In this document: positions 1 to 7,500 of the stretch, piece after piece
How the letters are laid out: each line of letters opens with the position of its first letter
Position numbering within the stretch: position 1 is the first letter of the stretch
Assembly (NCBI GenBank): GCA_016935365.1
Contig: JAFGRB010000047.1
Location: forward strand, 1-49,367
Direction of reading: 5' to 3'
DNA: 49,367 bases
Origin: Deltaproteobacteria bacterium
GTDB lineage: Bacteria; Myxococcota; B64-G9
Program-made: the position numbers and the translations under genes
The notes under the pieces: generated by a model
Databases searched by the model: none
Seen by the model: only the letters and a program-made list of their open reading frames with translations
What the model was told of the DNA's origin: nothing

Positions 1-87
1 CTTCTCTGCCTTCTCTGCCTTCTCTGCCTTCTCTGCCTTCTCTGCCTTCTCTGCCTTCTCTGCCTTCTCTGCCTTCTCTGCCTTCTC
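1..87 (-). repeat. 9-bp minisatellite encoding Ala-Glu-Lys repeats in PilQ
   Basis: Nine perfect tandem copies of cttctctgc occupy 1-81, plus a partial copy to 87. On the coding strand each unit reads GCAGAGAAG (A-E-K). The unit is a multiple of three, so copy-number change alters linker length without a frameshift. The array may continue left of the window. Confidence 0.95.
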
Positions 88-618
88 GGTCTTGTCGGGC
101 TTCTCGGTCTTCTCGTCGGATCCCGGGGCCGCTGCAACCGCCTGCCTGGGCTTCGCGACCGGCTTGTCCGCCGACGGCGCGTCGGCCTGCTCGGTCAGGC
201 CAGGGTCGTCGGAGACGGTCACCACGATCGAGGAACCGACCGCCCTGGCGCCGAAGCGGACATCCGGCCGCAGGCCGATGATCACGCGGCTGATGACGCT
301 TCCGGCCTGCTTGAACTGCGCGGTCGCGATCCGGCCCACCCTCCGGTCGTCGACCTTGACGGGCTCGCGCGCCTCGGGCTCCAAGTCCGTGTTGATCAGG
401 TCCACGACCAGGCGATCCGGGCTCTTGAGCTTGAACACGGTGAAGGTCGGTGTCGCCCTGGCCTTCAACACGATCCGGGTCGCGTGATCCGCCGCCTGGA
501 TCTCCAGGCCGGTGATGGCGTTTCCCCCGGCGCCCGAGGTCTCGCCAGACGTGGCGGCCGTGCCGGCCACCAGGATCGGGAACGCCAACACGCCGATCAG
601 GACTTTCCGAGATGCCAT
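1..618 (-). CDS. pilQ: PilQ, type IV pilus secretin, N-terminal part (cut by window edge)
   Basis: The minus-strand frame stays open from ATG at 618 to the window edge (206 codons, no stop). It begins with a signal peptide (MASRKVLIGVLAFPILVAGT), followed at about residues 35-135 by an AMIN-type domain (segments like ITGLEIQ, RIVLKA, PDRLVVDL, VGRIATAQF), the peptidoglycan-binding module at the front of PilQ secretins. A Lys/Glu/Ala-rich linker with at least nine AEK repeats then runs off the window. The secretin domain itself is not visible, so the name rests on the AMIN domain plus position directly after pilM-N-O-P. A good Shine-Dalgarno (AAGGAG) lies just before the ATG, 56 bp after the pilP stop. 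Role in the family: outer-membrane gate for the pilus fibre. Confidence 0.88.
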   Translation of the reverse strand, partial: MASRKVLIGVLAFPILVAGTAATSGETSGAGGNAITGLEIQAADHATRIVLKARATPTFTVFKLKSPDRLVVDLINTDLEPEAREPVKVDDRRVGRIATAQFKQAGSVISRVIIGLRPDVRFGARAVGSSIVVTVSDDPGLTEQADAPSADKPVAKPRQAVAAAPGSDEKTEKPDKTEKAEKAEKAEKAEKAEKAEKAEKAEKAEK

Positions 619-674
619 GGATTCTCTCCTTCAGCCCGGGCACGGGCCCGAGTCGCTCTCGATTCGACGAAGGA

Positions 675-1217
675 TCACGGCTGGGGGTTCAACTGCTCCT
701 TCTTGATCTCCATGTGGATGTAGTTCGTCACCTTGCGTCCGTTCCAGTCGCGATAATCCTCGGCGATGATCAGCTCGCTGCTCTTGATCTTGACCACCTT
801 GCCGAAGTTCTTCCCGATCCGGGTGCCGATCTTGACCGTGTAGCCCTTGCCGCCGGGCCCCTCCACCATGGCGCGCGGCTGGCTGATGCCCGAGACGACC
901 GCGATCAGCTTGAGCTGATCGATCTCGAACTGCTGCAGCGGAGACGTGATCACCTCGGATGGGCCGGTCTCGGTGCGGGCCTTGGGCATCCTGTACTGGG
1001 ACTTGAAGGGGTCCCGCTTGCCCACCGGCGTGTAGATGAAGCTGTCGGCCGCGGCCTCGGCGGCCAGATCCAGCTCCGCGACCTTGGCCTGGACCGGCTG
1101 CTTCGGCGGCGGCGGTGGCGGCGGCGGCGGCCTGTCGCTCCCGCAGTCGCACAAGAGCGCCATCGAGGCCAGGAAGGCCGCCAGCCAGATCCATGTCCAC
1201 TTTCGCTTCGGGGCCAT
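675..1217 (-). CDS. pilP: PilP, inner-membrane lipoprotein of the pilus alignment complex
   Basis: About 180 residues from ATG at 1217. PilP couples the PilMNO inner-membrane platform to the PilQ secretin through the periplasm. The N-terminus is a lipoprotein-like signal (MAPKRKWTWIWLAAFLASMALLCDCGS; the lipobox is imperfect), followed by a run of nine prolines and then the conserved PilP core (YTPVGKRDPF, QFEIDQLKLIAVVSG, KGYTVKIGTRIG, the beta-sandwich HR domain). A longer frame to 1304 exists, but the ATG at 1217 overlaps the pilO stop by one base (TGATG), the usual coupling in this operon, and starts exactly at the signal peptide. Confidence 0.93.
   Translation of the reverse strand: MAPKRKWTWIWLAAFLASMALLCDCGSDRPPPPPPPPPKQPVQAKVAELDLAAEAAADSFIYTPVGKRDPFKSQYRMPKARTETGPSEVITSPLQQFEIDQLKLIAVVSGISQPRAMVEGPGGKGYTVKIGTRIGKNFGKVVKIKSSELIIAEDYRDWNGRKVTNYIHMEIKKEQLNPQP
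1104..1130 (-). repeat. Nine-codon polyproline microsatellite in pilP
   Basis: Nine consecutive Pro codons (CCG/CCA) lie directly after the lipidation region of PilP. Such a tract forms a stiff spacer, and slippage in units of 3 bp would stay in frame. Confidence 0.9.
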
Positions 1218-1837
1218 CACCTGGTCGCCCCCGCTTTCGCCGCGCCCGGTGCGGCCGCGGTCGTCGCAGCCACGGGCAGGGTCTTGAAGGTTTTCGCCAT
1301 GCAATCGACGTTCAGGACGATCTTGCCGTTCTTGAGCTCCGGGTGGGTCAGGGTGATGTCCGAGATGTTGATGATCCGGTCCTCCTTGGCGATCTTGTCG
1401 AAGAAGGTGGCGATCTCGTGGTAGTTGCCCTTGAGACTCATCTTGACCGGGATCTCCGAGTAGAACTGCCTCGGCGCCTCGGGCATGGGGGTGAACTTCT
1501 CGATCCGCATGTCGGACTTCTCGGCCAGCTCGTTCAGCGTCTTCAGGAGCTGATCGAGGTTCGCGTCGTCGGGCAGGTTCTTTTTCTTCTCCTGGAGCTT
1601 CTGCTGGAGGAACTCGACCTTCTTCTTGAACATGGAGAGGTTGCCGGCGATCTCCTGCTTGTCGTGCAGCTCGTCCTCGAGCTTCTTGAGCTCGAGCCCG
1701 AGCCTGTCGATCTCCCTGATCTGATCCTTGTAGCCGAAGTAGTAGTACCCGGCGATCATGGCGGCCAGGACGACCAGCAAGAAGACCAGCTTGTGGGCCA
1801 GCGGAATCTTGTTGATCTGGGCGACTATCTTGTCCAT
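1217..1837 (-). CDS. pilO: PilO, pilus alignment subcomplex protein
   Basis: 206 residues. Short cytoplasmic N-terminus, one transmembrane helix at about residues 17-36 (LVFLLVVLAAMIAGYYYFGY), a long coiled coil at about 38-100 (DQIREIDRLGLELKKLEDEL onward), then a ferredoxin-like periplasmic domain. This is the standard PilO layout. Together with PilN it forms the heterodimer linking cytoplasmic PilM to PilP. A short Ala-rich tail ends the protein. Start supported by AAGAGG upstream; 17 bp separate it from pilN. Confidence 0.95.
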   Translation of the reverse strand: MDKIVAQINKIPLAHKLVFLLVVLAAMIAGYYYFGYKDQIREIDRLGLELKKLEDELHDKQEIAGNLSMFKKKVEFLQQKLQEKKKNLPDDANLDQLLKTLNELAEKSDMRIEKFTPMPEAPRQFYSEIPVKMSLKGNYHEIATFFDKIAKEDRIINISDITLTHPELKNGKIVLNVDCMAKTFKTLPVAATTAAAPGAAKAGATR

Positions 1838-1854
1838 TTGCGCGCCTCTTGTCC

Positions 1855-2499
1855 TCAGATTCCGTAATTGACGCCCATGCTCAGCTCGAACTCGACAAAG
1901 GACTGGCCGAGCTGCGAGTCATCTATCGCCTTGGTCTCGACCATCCTGATGTTCGAGAAGTGGCTGCGCTGCCTGGCGTCGGTCTTGGCGTCGGGCTTGG
2001 CGTCGGGCTTGGCCTCCGGGGCGGCCCCGTCAACCGCAGAGCTCGCCTTGGGCTCGCTCTCCTCCTTGAGCAGAGAGACGAACTCGGCCACGTACTTGTG
2101 CTTGAGCGCCTCGCCCTTGACCGAGACCAGGCCCCCCTTGTCGGTCCAGCTCGTGAGCCAGACCTGCTTGGGAATGATCGTGCTGAGCTTGTCCAGCACC
2201 CGGACCGGGCCGGTCTTGCCCTTGATGAGGCTCTCGATGATCTCCAGCTTGCGGTTGAGCTGCTCCTCGAGCCCCTTGTACCTCTCCACCTGCCCGATGG
2301 CCTTCTTGTACTGCTCGATCTGCTGCTTCGTGCTGGCGATCTTGACCTTCTCCTGCTCGATCTTGTCCTCCATGCTCGATGAGAAGAGGTAGATGCCCAC
2401 GATGCCGCCCAGGATGAGGATGGCGAAGAGGATCAGCTGCTGGACCACGTACTCCCGCTTCCGAGCCGCTCGGATGGGAAGTAGATTGATCTTGATCAT
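1855..2499 (-). CDS. pilN: PilN, pilus alignment subcomplex protein
   Basis: 214 residues. The extreme N-terminus MIKINLLPIR carries the INLLP motif that in this family docks into PilM. One transmembrane helix follows at about 20-42, then a coiled coil (45-95) and a periplasmic domain. Near residues 155-175 there is an in-frame 12-bp repeat coding PDAK units, an Ala/Lys/Asp linker inside the periplasmic domain that is not usual in PilN. The SD GAGG is six bases from the ATG, and the gene lies 20 bp after pilM. Confidence 0.95.
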   Translation of the reverse strand: MIKINLLPIRAARKREYVVQQLILFAILILGGIVGIYLFSSSMEDKIEQEKVKIASTKQQIEQYKKAIGQVERYKGLEEQLNRKLEIIESLIKGKTGPVRVLDKLSTIIPKQVWLTSWTDKGGLVSVKGEALKHKYVAEFVSLLKEESEPKASSAVDGAAPEAKPDAKPDAKTDARQRSHFSNIRMVETKAIDDSQLGQSFVEFELSMGVNYGI

Positions 2500-2519
2500 G
2501 ACGGCCTCGCTACCTTAGC

Positions 2520-3584
2520 CTACTTGTCGTCCGGGCTCCGGATGGCCAGACCCACGGCCACCGCGGACGCCGGACCCACCTCGCGGATGTACTCCTGATC
2601 GAAGCGTTTCGGATCCAGCTCGACGTTGCGGAACGGGTACATGATGTCGACCGGAACCCCGACCTTGTTCTCGATGATCTTGTAGAGCGACGGGATCTTG
2701 CAGGTCCCGCCGCTCAAGTAGATGCGCGTGATCTGGCTGTCGGCCGCCGTGGCCGCGTAGAAGTCGAGCGAGCGCTGGATCTCGCTGGCCAGCGTCTCGG
2801 ACACCGAGACGATGACCCGCTCGACTTCCTGAGGCACCACCGAGTCCTCGTCCATCGGCGTGCCGCCGCCCAGCTTGAGCGCCTCGGCCTCGTCGTAGGA
2901 GACGTTGAGCTGCTTCTGGATCTCCTCGGTGAACTGGTTGCCGCCCATGGAGATGTCGCGCGTGAAGGCGGTCGCGCCGCCCGACAGCACGTTGATGTTG
3001 ATCACGCTCGCCCCGATGTTGACCAGCACGATGGTGTCGGAGGCCGGCATGTCGTAGTTGATCTCGAAGGCGTTCTCGACGCAGAAGGCCGCCACGTCCA
3101 CCACCATGGGCGTCAGGCCGGCCTCCTGGACGACCGCCAGGTAGTCGTTGATCATGTCCTTCTTGGCCGCGACCAGCAGCACGTCCATCTGTCCCTGGCT
3201 GGTCGGGTCCGGGGTGAGGACCTGGACGTCGATGTTGACGTCGTTGATGTCGAAGGGGATGTACTGCTCCGCCTCCCACTGGATGGACTCCTCCAGCTCC
3301 TCGTCGGTCATGGCCGGCAGGGTGATCTTCTTGATGATCACCGAGTGCCCGCTGATGGCGATCCCGGCCTCCTTGTGCTTGATGCGGTGCTGCCTGACGA
3401 GGTCTCGGATGGTCGAGACGATGACCGTCGAGTTCATCAGCGCGCCGTCGATGATGGCCTCCGGGGGCAGCTCGGCCTTGCCGAAGTGCAGCAGCTGGTA
3501 GCCCCGCTTGCTCTCCTTCATCTGGACGAGCTTGATGGAGCTCGATCCGATGTCCAGCCCGACCACCGTCTTGGATTTCGCCAT
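2520..3584 (-). CDS. pilM: PilM, actin-like cytoplasmic pilus protein
   Basis: 354 residues, normal PilM length. Actin/FtsA-fold signatures: phosphate-1 loop VVGLDIGSSSIKLV near the N-terminus, VLVNIGASVININVLSGG (phosphate-2) at about residue 195, and IYLSGGTCKIPSL (adenosine motif) near 295. It binds PilN's N-terminal tail and connects the motor ATPases to the envelope complex. Strong SD (GGAAGGACCC) before ATG at 3584. Only 37 bp separate it from the upstream regulator gene, so both probably share one transcript. Confidence 0.97.
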   Translation of the reverse strand: MAKSKTVVGLDIGSSSIKLVQMKESKRGYQLLHFGKAELPPEAIIDGALMNSTVIVSTIRDLVRQHRIKHKEAGIAISGHSVIIKKITLPAMTDEELEESIQWEAEQYIPFDINDVNIDVQVLTPDPTSQGQMDVLLVAAKKDMINDYLAVVQEAGLTPMVVDVAAFCVENAFEINYDMPASDTIVLVNIGASVININVLSGGATAFTRDISMGGNQFTEEIQKQLNVSYDEAEALKLGGGTPMDEDSVVPQEVERVIVSVSETLASEIQRSLDFYAATAADSQITRIYLSGGTCKIPSLYKIIENKVGVPVDIMYPFRNVELDPKRFDQEYIREVGPASAVAVGLAIRSPDDK

Positions 3585-3621
3585 GGGTCCTTCCCGCTTC
3601 GCGAGCCGCGCCGCGGCCGCG

Positions 3622-3903
3622 CTACGCTTCCTCGCCGAAGACCTTGTCCTTCTCGGCGATCTTCAAACCCAGCGCCAGGATGATCTTGCGCTTGGTGTCC
3701 ATGCGACAGTTGTAGCCGGCCTCCACGCGGTCGATGGTCAGCGCGCTCAGGCCCGCCTTGCGGGCGAGCTCCGCCTTGCTCATCAGCAGGTCCTCGCGCA
3801 TCTTGCGCAGGTTGTTCTGCGCCCGCTTCGGCTCGGCCTGGCCCTCCTCCTCGCCGTGAGCCTCGACCGCGTCGACTGCGGATCGCCGGTCCTTCTTTTT
3901 CAT
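3622..3903 (-). CDS. XRE-family HTH regulator leading the pilMNOPQ operon
   Basis: 93 residues from ATG at 3903. After a charged N-terminus (MKKKDRR...) there is a Cro/C1-type helix-turn-helix at about residues 31-72 (LRKMREDLLMSKAELARKAG followed by LSALTIDRVEAG) and a short helical tail. The frame extends to 4140, but that part covers a sigma70-like promoter at 3955-3983 and does not look like protein. It is the first gene of the run into pilM (37 bp gap). It is inferred to regulate its own operon; an 18-bp palindrome sits just upstream of the promoter. Function not shown by sequence alone. Confidence 0.85.
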   Translation of the reverse strand: MKKKDRRSAVDAVEAHGEEEGQAEPKRAQNNLRKMREDLLMSKAELARKAGLSALTIDRVEAGYNCRMDTKRKIILALGLKIAEKDKVFGEEA

Positions 3904-3954
3904 GGCCTGTCTTCTCCTGTCCGGCTCGGCTGCGATGAGACGCCCTCGCTGCTG

Positions 3955-3983
3955 AGTATCCACCAGCCCAGGTGCGATGTCAA
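3955..3983 (-). promoter_or_regulatory. Sigma70-type promoter of the HTH-pilMNOPQ operon
   Basis: Minus strand: TTGACA (3983-3978), 17-bp spacer, GATACT (3960-3955). The -35 is perfect and the -10 matches at 4 of 6. Predicted start near 3948, giving a leader of about 45 nt before ATG 3903. The region upstream is unusually AT-rich for this genome. Confidence 0.7.
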
Positions 3984-3986
3984 GAA

Positions 3987-4004
3987 ATGTAACATAACTT
4001 ACAT
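3987..4004. promoter_or_regulatory. Palindromic operator candidate ATGTAA-N6-TTACAT
   Basis: Perfect 6-bp inverted arms with centre CATAAC, immediately upstream of the -35 box at 3978-3983. Size and symmetry suit an HTH dimer, possibly the XRE protein encoded downstream. Which protein binds is inference. Confidence 0.5.
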
Positions 4005-4066
4005 ATAAATTAGGTATAACTTTACTTCGTTCGGCCTGCGCATCGAGGCGCATTTCGCCTTTCCGA

Positions 4067-4408
4067 TCAAAGAGGTCCGCGCCCGGCCGGGGGGCTGGAG
4101 GGCTTCCGGGGCACGAGCTTGCGCTTGCTGCGCAGCTCACGCAGCTTGCGCTGCTGGCGCTCTCGAATCTTCTCCCAGGTACCCTTCGCCATGTCCACGC
4201 CCTTGTTGTGGGTCATGGGGATCCGCACTGGCTCCGCGACGGGCCCGGCCTGCGCTCCGGCGTCCGCCAGAACGGGCTCCGCGACGGGCCCGGCCTGCGC
4301 CCCGGCGTCCGCCGGCCCGCGCCCCGCATCGCGCGGCACAGCCGCCTCGCGCTCCTCGCACGCAAAGAGCCCGAAGAGCACCGCGGCTCCGATCCAGGTC
4401 CACCTCAT
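4067..4408 (-). CDS. Small lipoprotein with tandem repeat and basic C-terminus
   Basis: 113 residues. Signal peptide MRWTWIGAAVLFGLFAC with lipobox LFAC. Next comes an Ala/Gly/Pro region in which a 15-residue unit (ADAGAQAGPVAEPV plus one residue) is duplicated almost perfectly, then a very basic tail at about 75-105 (KIRERQQRKLRELRSKRK). No family recognised. The start at 4408 is chosen over the ATG at 4429 because a strong SD (GAGGGG) precedes it and the predicted promoter places the -10 box over 4429. It lies between the pilY1 terminator and the pilMNOPQ promoter, so it appears monocistronic. The basic tail might bind anionic polymer or nucleic acid, but that is speculation. Confidence 0.72.
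   Translation of the reverse strand: MRWTWIGAAVLFGLFACEEREAAVPRDAGRGPADAGAQAGPVAEPVLADAGAQAGPVAEPVRIPMTHNKGVDMAKGTWEKIRERQQRKLRELRSKRKLVPRKPSSPPAGRGPL
4230..4313 (-). repeat. 45-bp tandem duplication in the lipoprotein gene
   Basis: The 39-nt stretch 4230-4268 recurs at 4275-4313 with one mismatch (period 45 bp, in frame), duplicating 15 residues. Confidence 0.92.
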
Positions 4409-4429
4409 CGCTGCCCCTCGATCGCCCAT

Positions 4430-4457
4430 GTTATACCCTGCCGCGGGTGCCTGGCAA
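4430..4457 (-). promoter_or_regulatory. Sigma70-type promoter of the small lipoprotein gene
   Basis: Minus strand TTGCCA (4457-4452), 16-bp spacer, TATAAC (4435-4430): five of six matches in each box. Predicted start near 4423, about 15 nt before the SD-supported ATG at 4408. Confidence 0.72.
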
Positions 4458-4477
4458 GCCGCCCGCCAAAGATGAAA

Positions 4478-4508
4478 CGGCCGGCCGCGCGCTGTGCGCG
4501 GCCGGCCG
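4478..4508 (-). terminator. Intrinsic terminator after pilY1
   Basis: Perfect 13-bp GC arms (4478-4490 and 4496-4508) with a 5-nt loop, 22 bp past the pilY1 stop. On the minus strand it is followed by a T-rich stretch (TTTCATCTTT). It closes the fimU-pilY1 operon. Confidence 0.85.
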
Positions 4509-4530
4509 CTCGCTCGCGTGCCGGGTGGGC

Positions 4531-7500
4531 TCAGAGCACCTTGCTCCAGTTGAGGATGTGGTGCCCGGGCTCGGTCGCCCGGTTGCCCAGATCGATGCGC
4601 CCCACCGCCTCCTTCTGCTGGACGAGGACCTGGGGTCCGGCCGGCGTCCAGGCGAGCTGGGCCTGGGCCGGGCCGCCGGTCGTGACCGTGACCGGGATCT
4701 TCTGCGGCGCCGAGTCCGGGACGTCGGGGATGTCGCTGAACGGGAAGACGTAGATCGTGCCGGAGCCGCGATCGCACTTGTCGTCGTCGGCCGTGTAGGT
4801 GGTGATGATCGCGGTCCCGCCCACGATGATCGGCTTGGAGTACAGGCGCTCGTTCTCGTCGAACTTGAGCAGGCCGCAGCCGGTCGGATTGTCGAGCTCG
4901 TCCTTGCCGTAGAAGAACTCGCCCTCGCCGGTCGGCACGCCGTCCGCGTCCTTGATCTCCTTCACGGCCAAGAAGTAGTCGCGCTCCGGGTAAGCCTCCA
5001 GGGTGTCGGTGCGCCCCGTGCCGAAGAAGAGCACCAGGTCCTGCTCGTAGCTCATGGCCAGGGACATCGGCGCCATCACAGGCCGCGCGGCGATCTTCTC
5101 GGTCGGCGTCTCGGGCTCGTCCACTTCCGTGATGTCGAAGAAGATCGACGAGTCCCAGCCATAGGTAATCTCGTCGACATCGTAGGACTCGATCATCTCC
5201 CCCTCGTCCTGGCTCAGGTCGTAGAGCCCGTTGGCCATGTCGATGCGGTAGATCTTGCCCGTGTTGGTCCCCACGAAGACCCGGCTGATGAAGCTGCCCA
5301 GGGTCGTGTTGTAGGCCACCGGCCGGGTGGCCGCGCTCTCGACGGTGAACTTGCCGCCGATGCGGAACGACAGCTTGCCCTTCTTGTCGTTGTCCGGCTC
5401 CAGCCAGCAGCCCTCGGTCTTCAGCCAGTGGTAGACCGAGCCGTCCTCGTACTCGGCGTGCTGGTAGGAGCAGTTGCCGTTGTGGAGCTTGGTCTCGTCC
5501 AGGAAGGCCGAGCTGTCGAGATCGCTGCAGCGCGACGGCACGACCTGGTTCTGCTTCTCGGTCCAGCAGTGGGCCTCGTCGACCTCCTCGTGGCAGGTCG
5601 CGGGATCGTCGCAGGTCCAGCCCGTGCACGTGGTGCAGGGATCATCTCCAAAGTGCCCGCAGGGCTGGTCGCAGACCGTCTGCAGCGAGTGGCACTTGTG
5701 GTCGTGGCACCTGGGGTAGCTGCTGCCGCAGTCGCCGTCGTTGTCGCAGTCCTCGCAGACCGTCACGTCCACCTGGATGGTCTTGGGGTTGGAGCAGCAG
5801 ACGCGGCTGTAGGTCACGCCCGCCGGGCAGGGGAAGTCCGCCGGGCAGCTCGTGCACATGTCGTCCTGGAGCAGCCGGTCGGGCGGCCTGGCCTTGTTCG
5901 GCATGTTCCTGTTCACCTGGCAGAACCAGCCCGTGCCCTCGGCCTCGTCGTAGTCGTCCGTCTCGAAGGCGTTCCCGACGCCCCAGTGGTTCCAGGAGGC
6001 GGTCTCACCCTCCTCGAGATCCTTGAGCGCCAGGTAGTAGTTCTCCAGCGTCGTCTGGAGGTTCTGGTACTCGTCCGACTGGTTGAAGGAGAACTTGCGC
6101 AGCAGCTTGCCGGTCTCCATGTCGATGATGTGCAGCGAGGACGGGCCCAGGGTGGCCTCGATCAGGTCGACGCACGACGCGACCGCCTCGTAGCCCCGGC
6201 CCGGCACGTAACCGCCCGGCACGATCATGACCGATCGGGCCTGGTAGAGCTTTTGCGGATCCGGATCCGTCGTCTTCAGCCAGACCTGCCCAATCAGCGG
6301 CTGGGCCCAGCTCTGGGAGGTGTCGGACCAGTCGCACTGGACCGCCGAGTCGGTGTAGGCGAACTGGAAGTCGCCCGAGGCGTTCTTGGCCACGGGCACG
6401 TCCACCCGGTACTCCCAGAGGTACTTGACGTTGGCCGGGTCGGGATGGGTCACGTCCAGGGCGAAGTAGGAATTGCCGCCCCCCCGCTGGCCCGAGATCA
6501 GGATGGTCCGGTAGGCGCCCCTGACCGGCAGCTCCACCTCGTTGTGGTCCGCGTCGAGCACGGTCTCCTGGATGTCGTTGAAGTACACGTCGCGCACCAC
6601 GGGCGTGGCGTCGACGAAGAACTCGTGGCTGCGGCGGACCTCCTGGATCGTAGCCAGCAGGTTGGTGGGGACGAAGGCCCACAGCTCCTCGCCTTCCTCG
6701 TAGATCTTGGGGTCGTTGGGATCCTCGCCCACGAAGGCGTGCAGCATGCCGTCGTTGGACCCCACGTAGACCATGGTCGGCCGCATGAGGTTGTTGAGGA
6801 AGTAGGCCTCGTACTTGTAGTCTATCCCCAGCGAGGTCGGCCGCGGCACGGCCACCGGCGAGGAGTGGAAGATGTCGCCCAGCCAGGGGCCGTCCGTGGT
6901 GAAGGAGCGGCTGTAGTCCTTCTTCCCGTCCACGCCCCGGACGAAGTCCTTGATGTAGTTGGCCAGCTCCGTGGCCGTGAGCGGGGTGCAGTCGTCGTCG
7001 TCGTCTCCCCCGCCGGGCAGACACTCGCCGAGCTTGAGGCACATGAGCGCCTCGTTCGTGCCCATGGCCGTGCCGGGCTTGAACTCGTCCATCTCGCGGA
7101 AGGGCGGGGTGGCCACGTCCTGGCTGCGGGGGTCCTCGACGATGGTGAAGATCTTCCGCGAGGCCGGATCCTGGGCGGCCAGCTTGCTCGCGAAGTCGAT
7201 CGGCGAGCCCTCGAACTCGGGGATCCCGTCGTCGTTCGAGTCGGTGATCTTCTGCTGCATCAGGTGGCCGAGCCAGGGCCCGACCTCGGTGAGCTCGAAG
7301 TGGGCCGAGTAGACGTAGGACTCGGATACCGTCAGCACCGAGCGCGCAGAGGTCAGCTCGGTGCGGCTGGACACGCCGGCCAGGATCGCGCTCATGACCG
7401 CGTCGAACTGGGCGTAGAGCTCGGGCGCGGTCGTGCCGATGAAGGCCTCGTACTTGTCGCCCGTGCCCGCCATGGCGATCGCGTCCAGGCCGGGCTCCAG

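Noticed and set aside
670..740. tRNA-like T-loop string (ggttcaa)
   Set aside because: No acceptor or anticodon stem can be built, and it lies in pilP coding sequence. No tRNA or rRNA gene was seen anywhere in the window.
3904..4140. N-terminal extension of the XRE regulator
   Set aside because: Covers the predicted promoter and palindrome and has no protein-like conservation signals.
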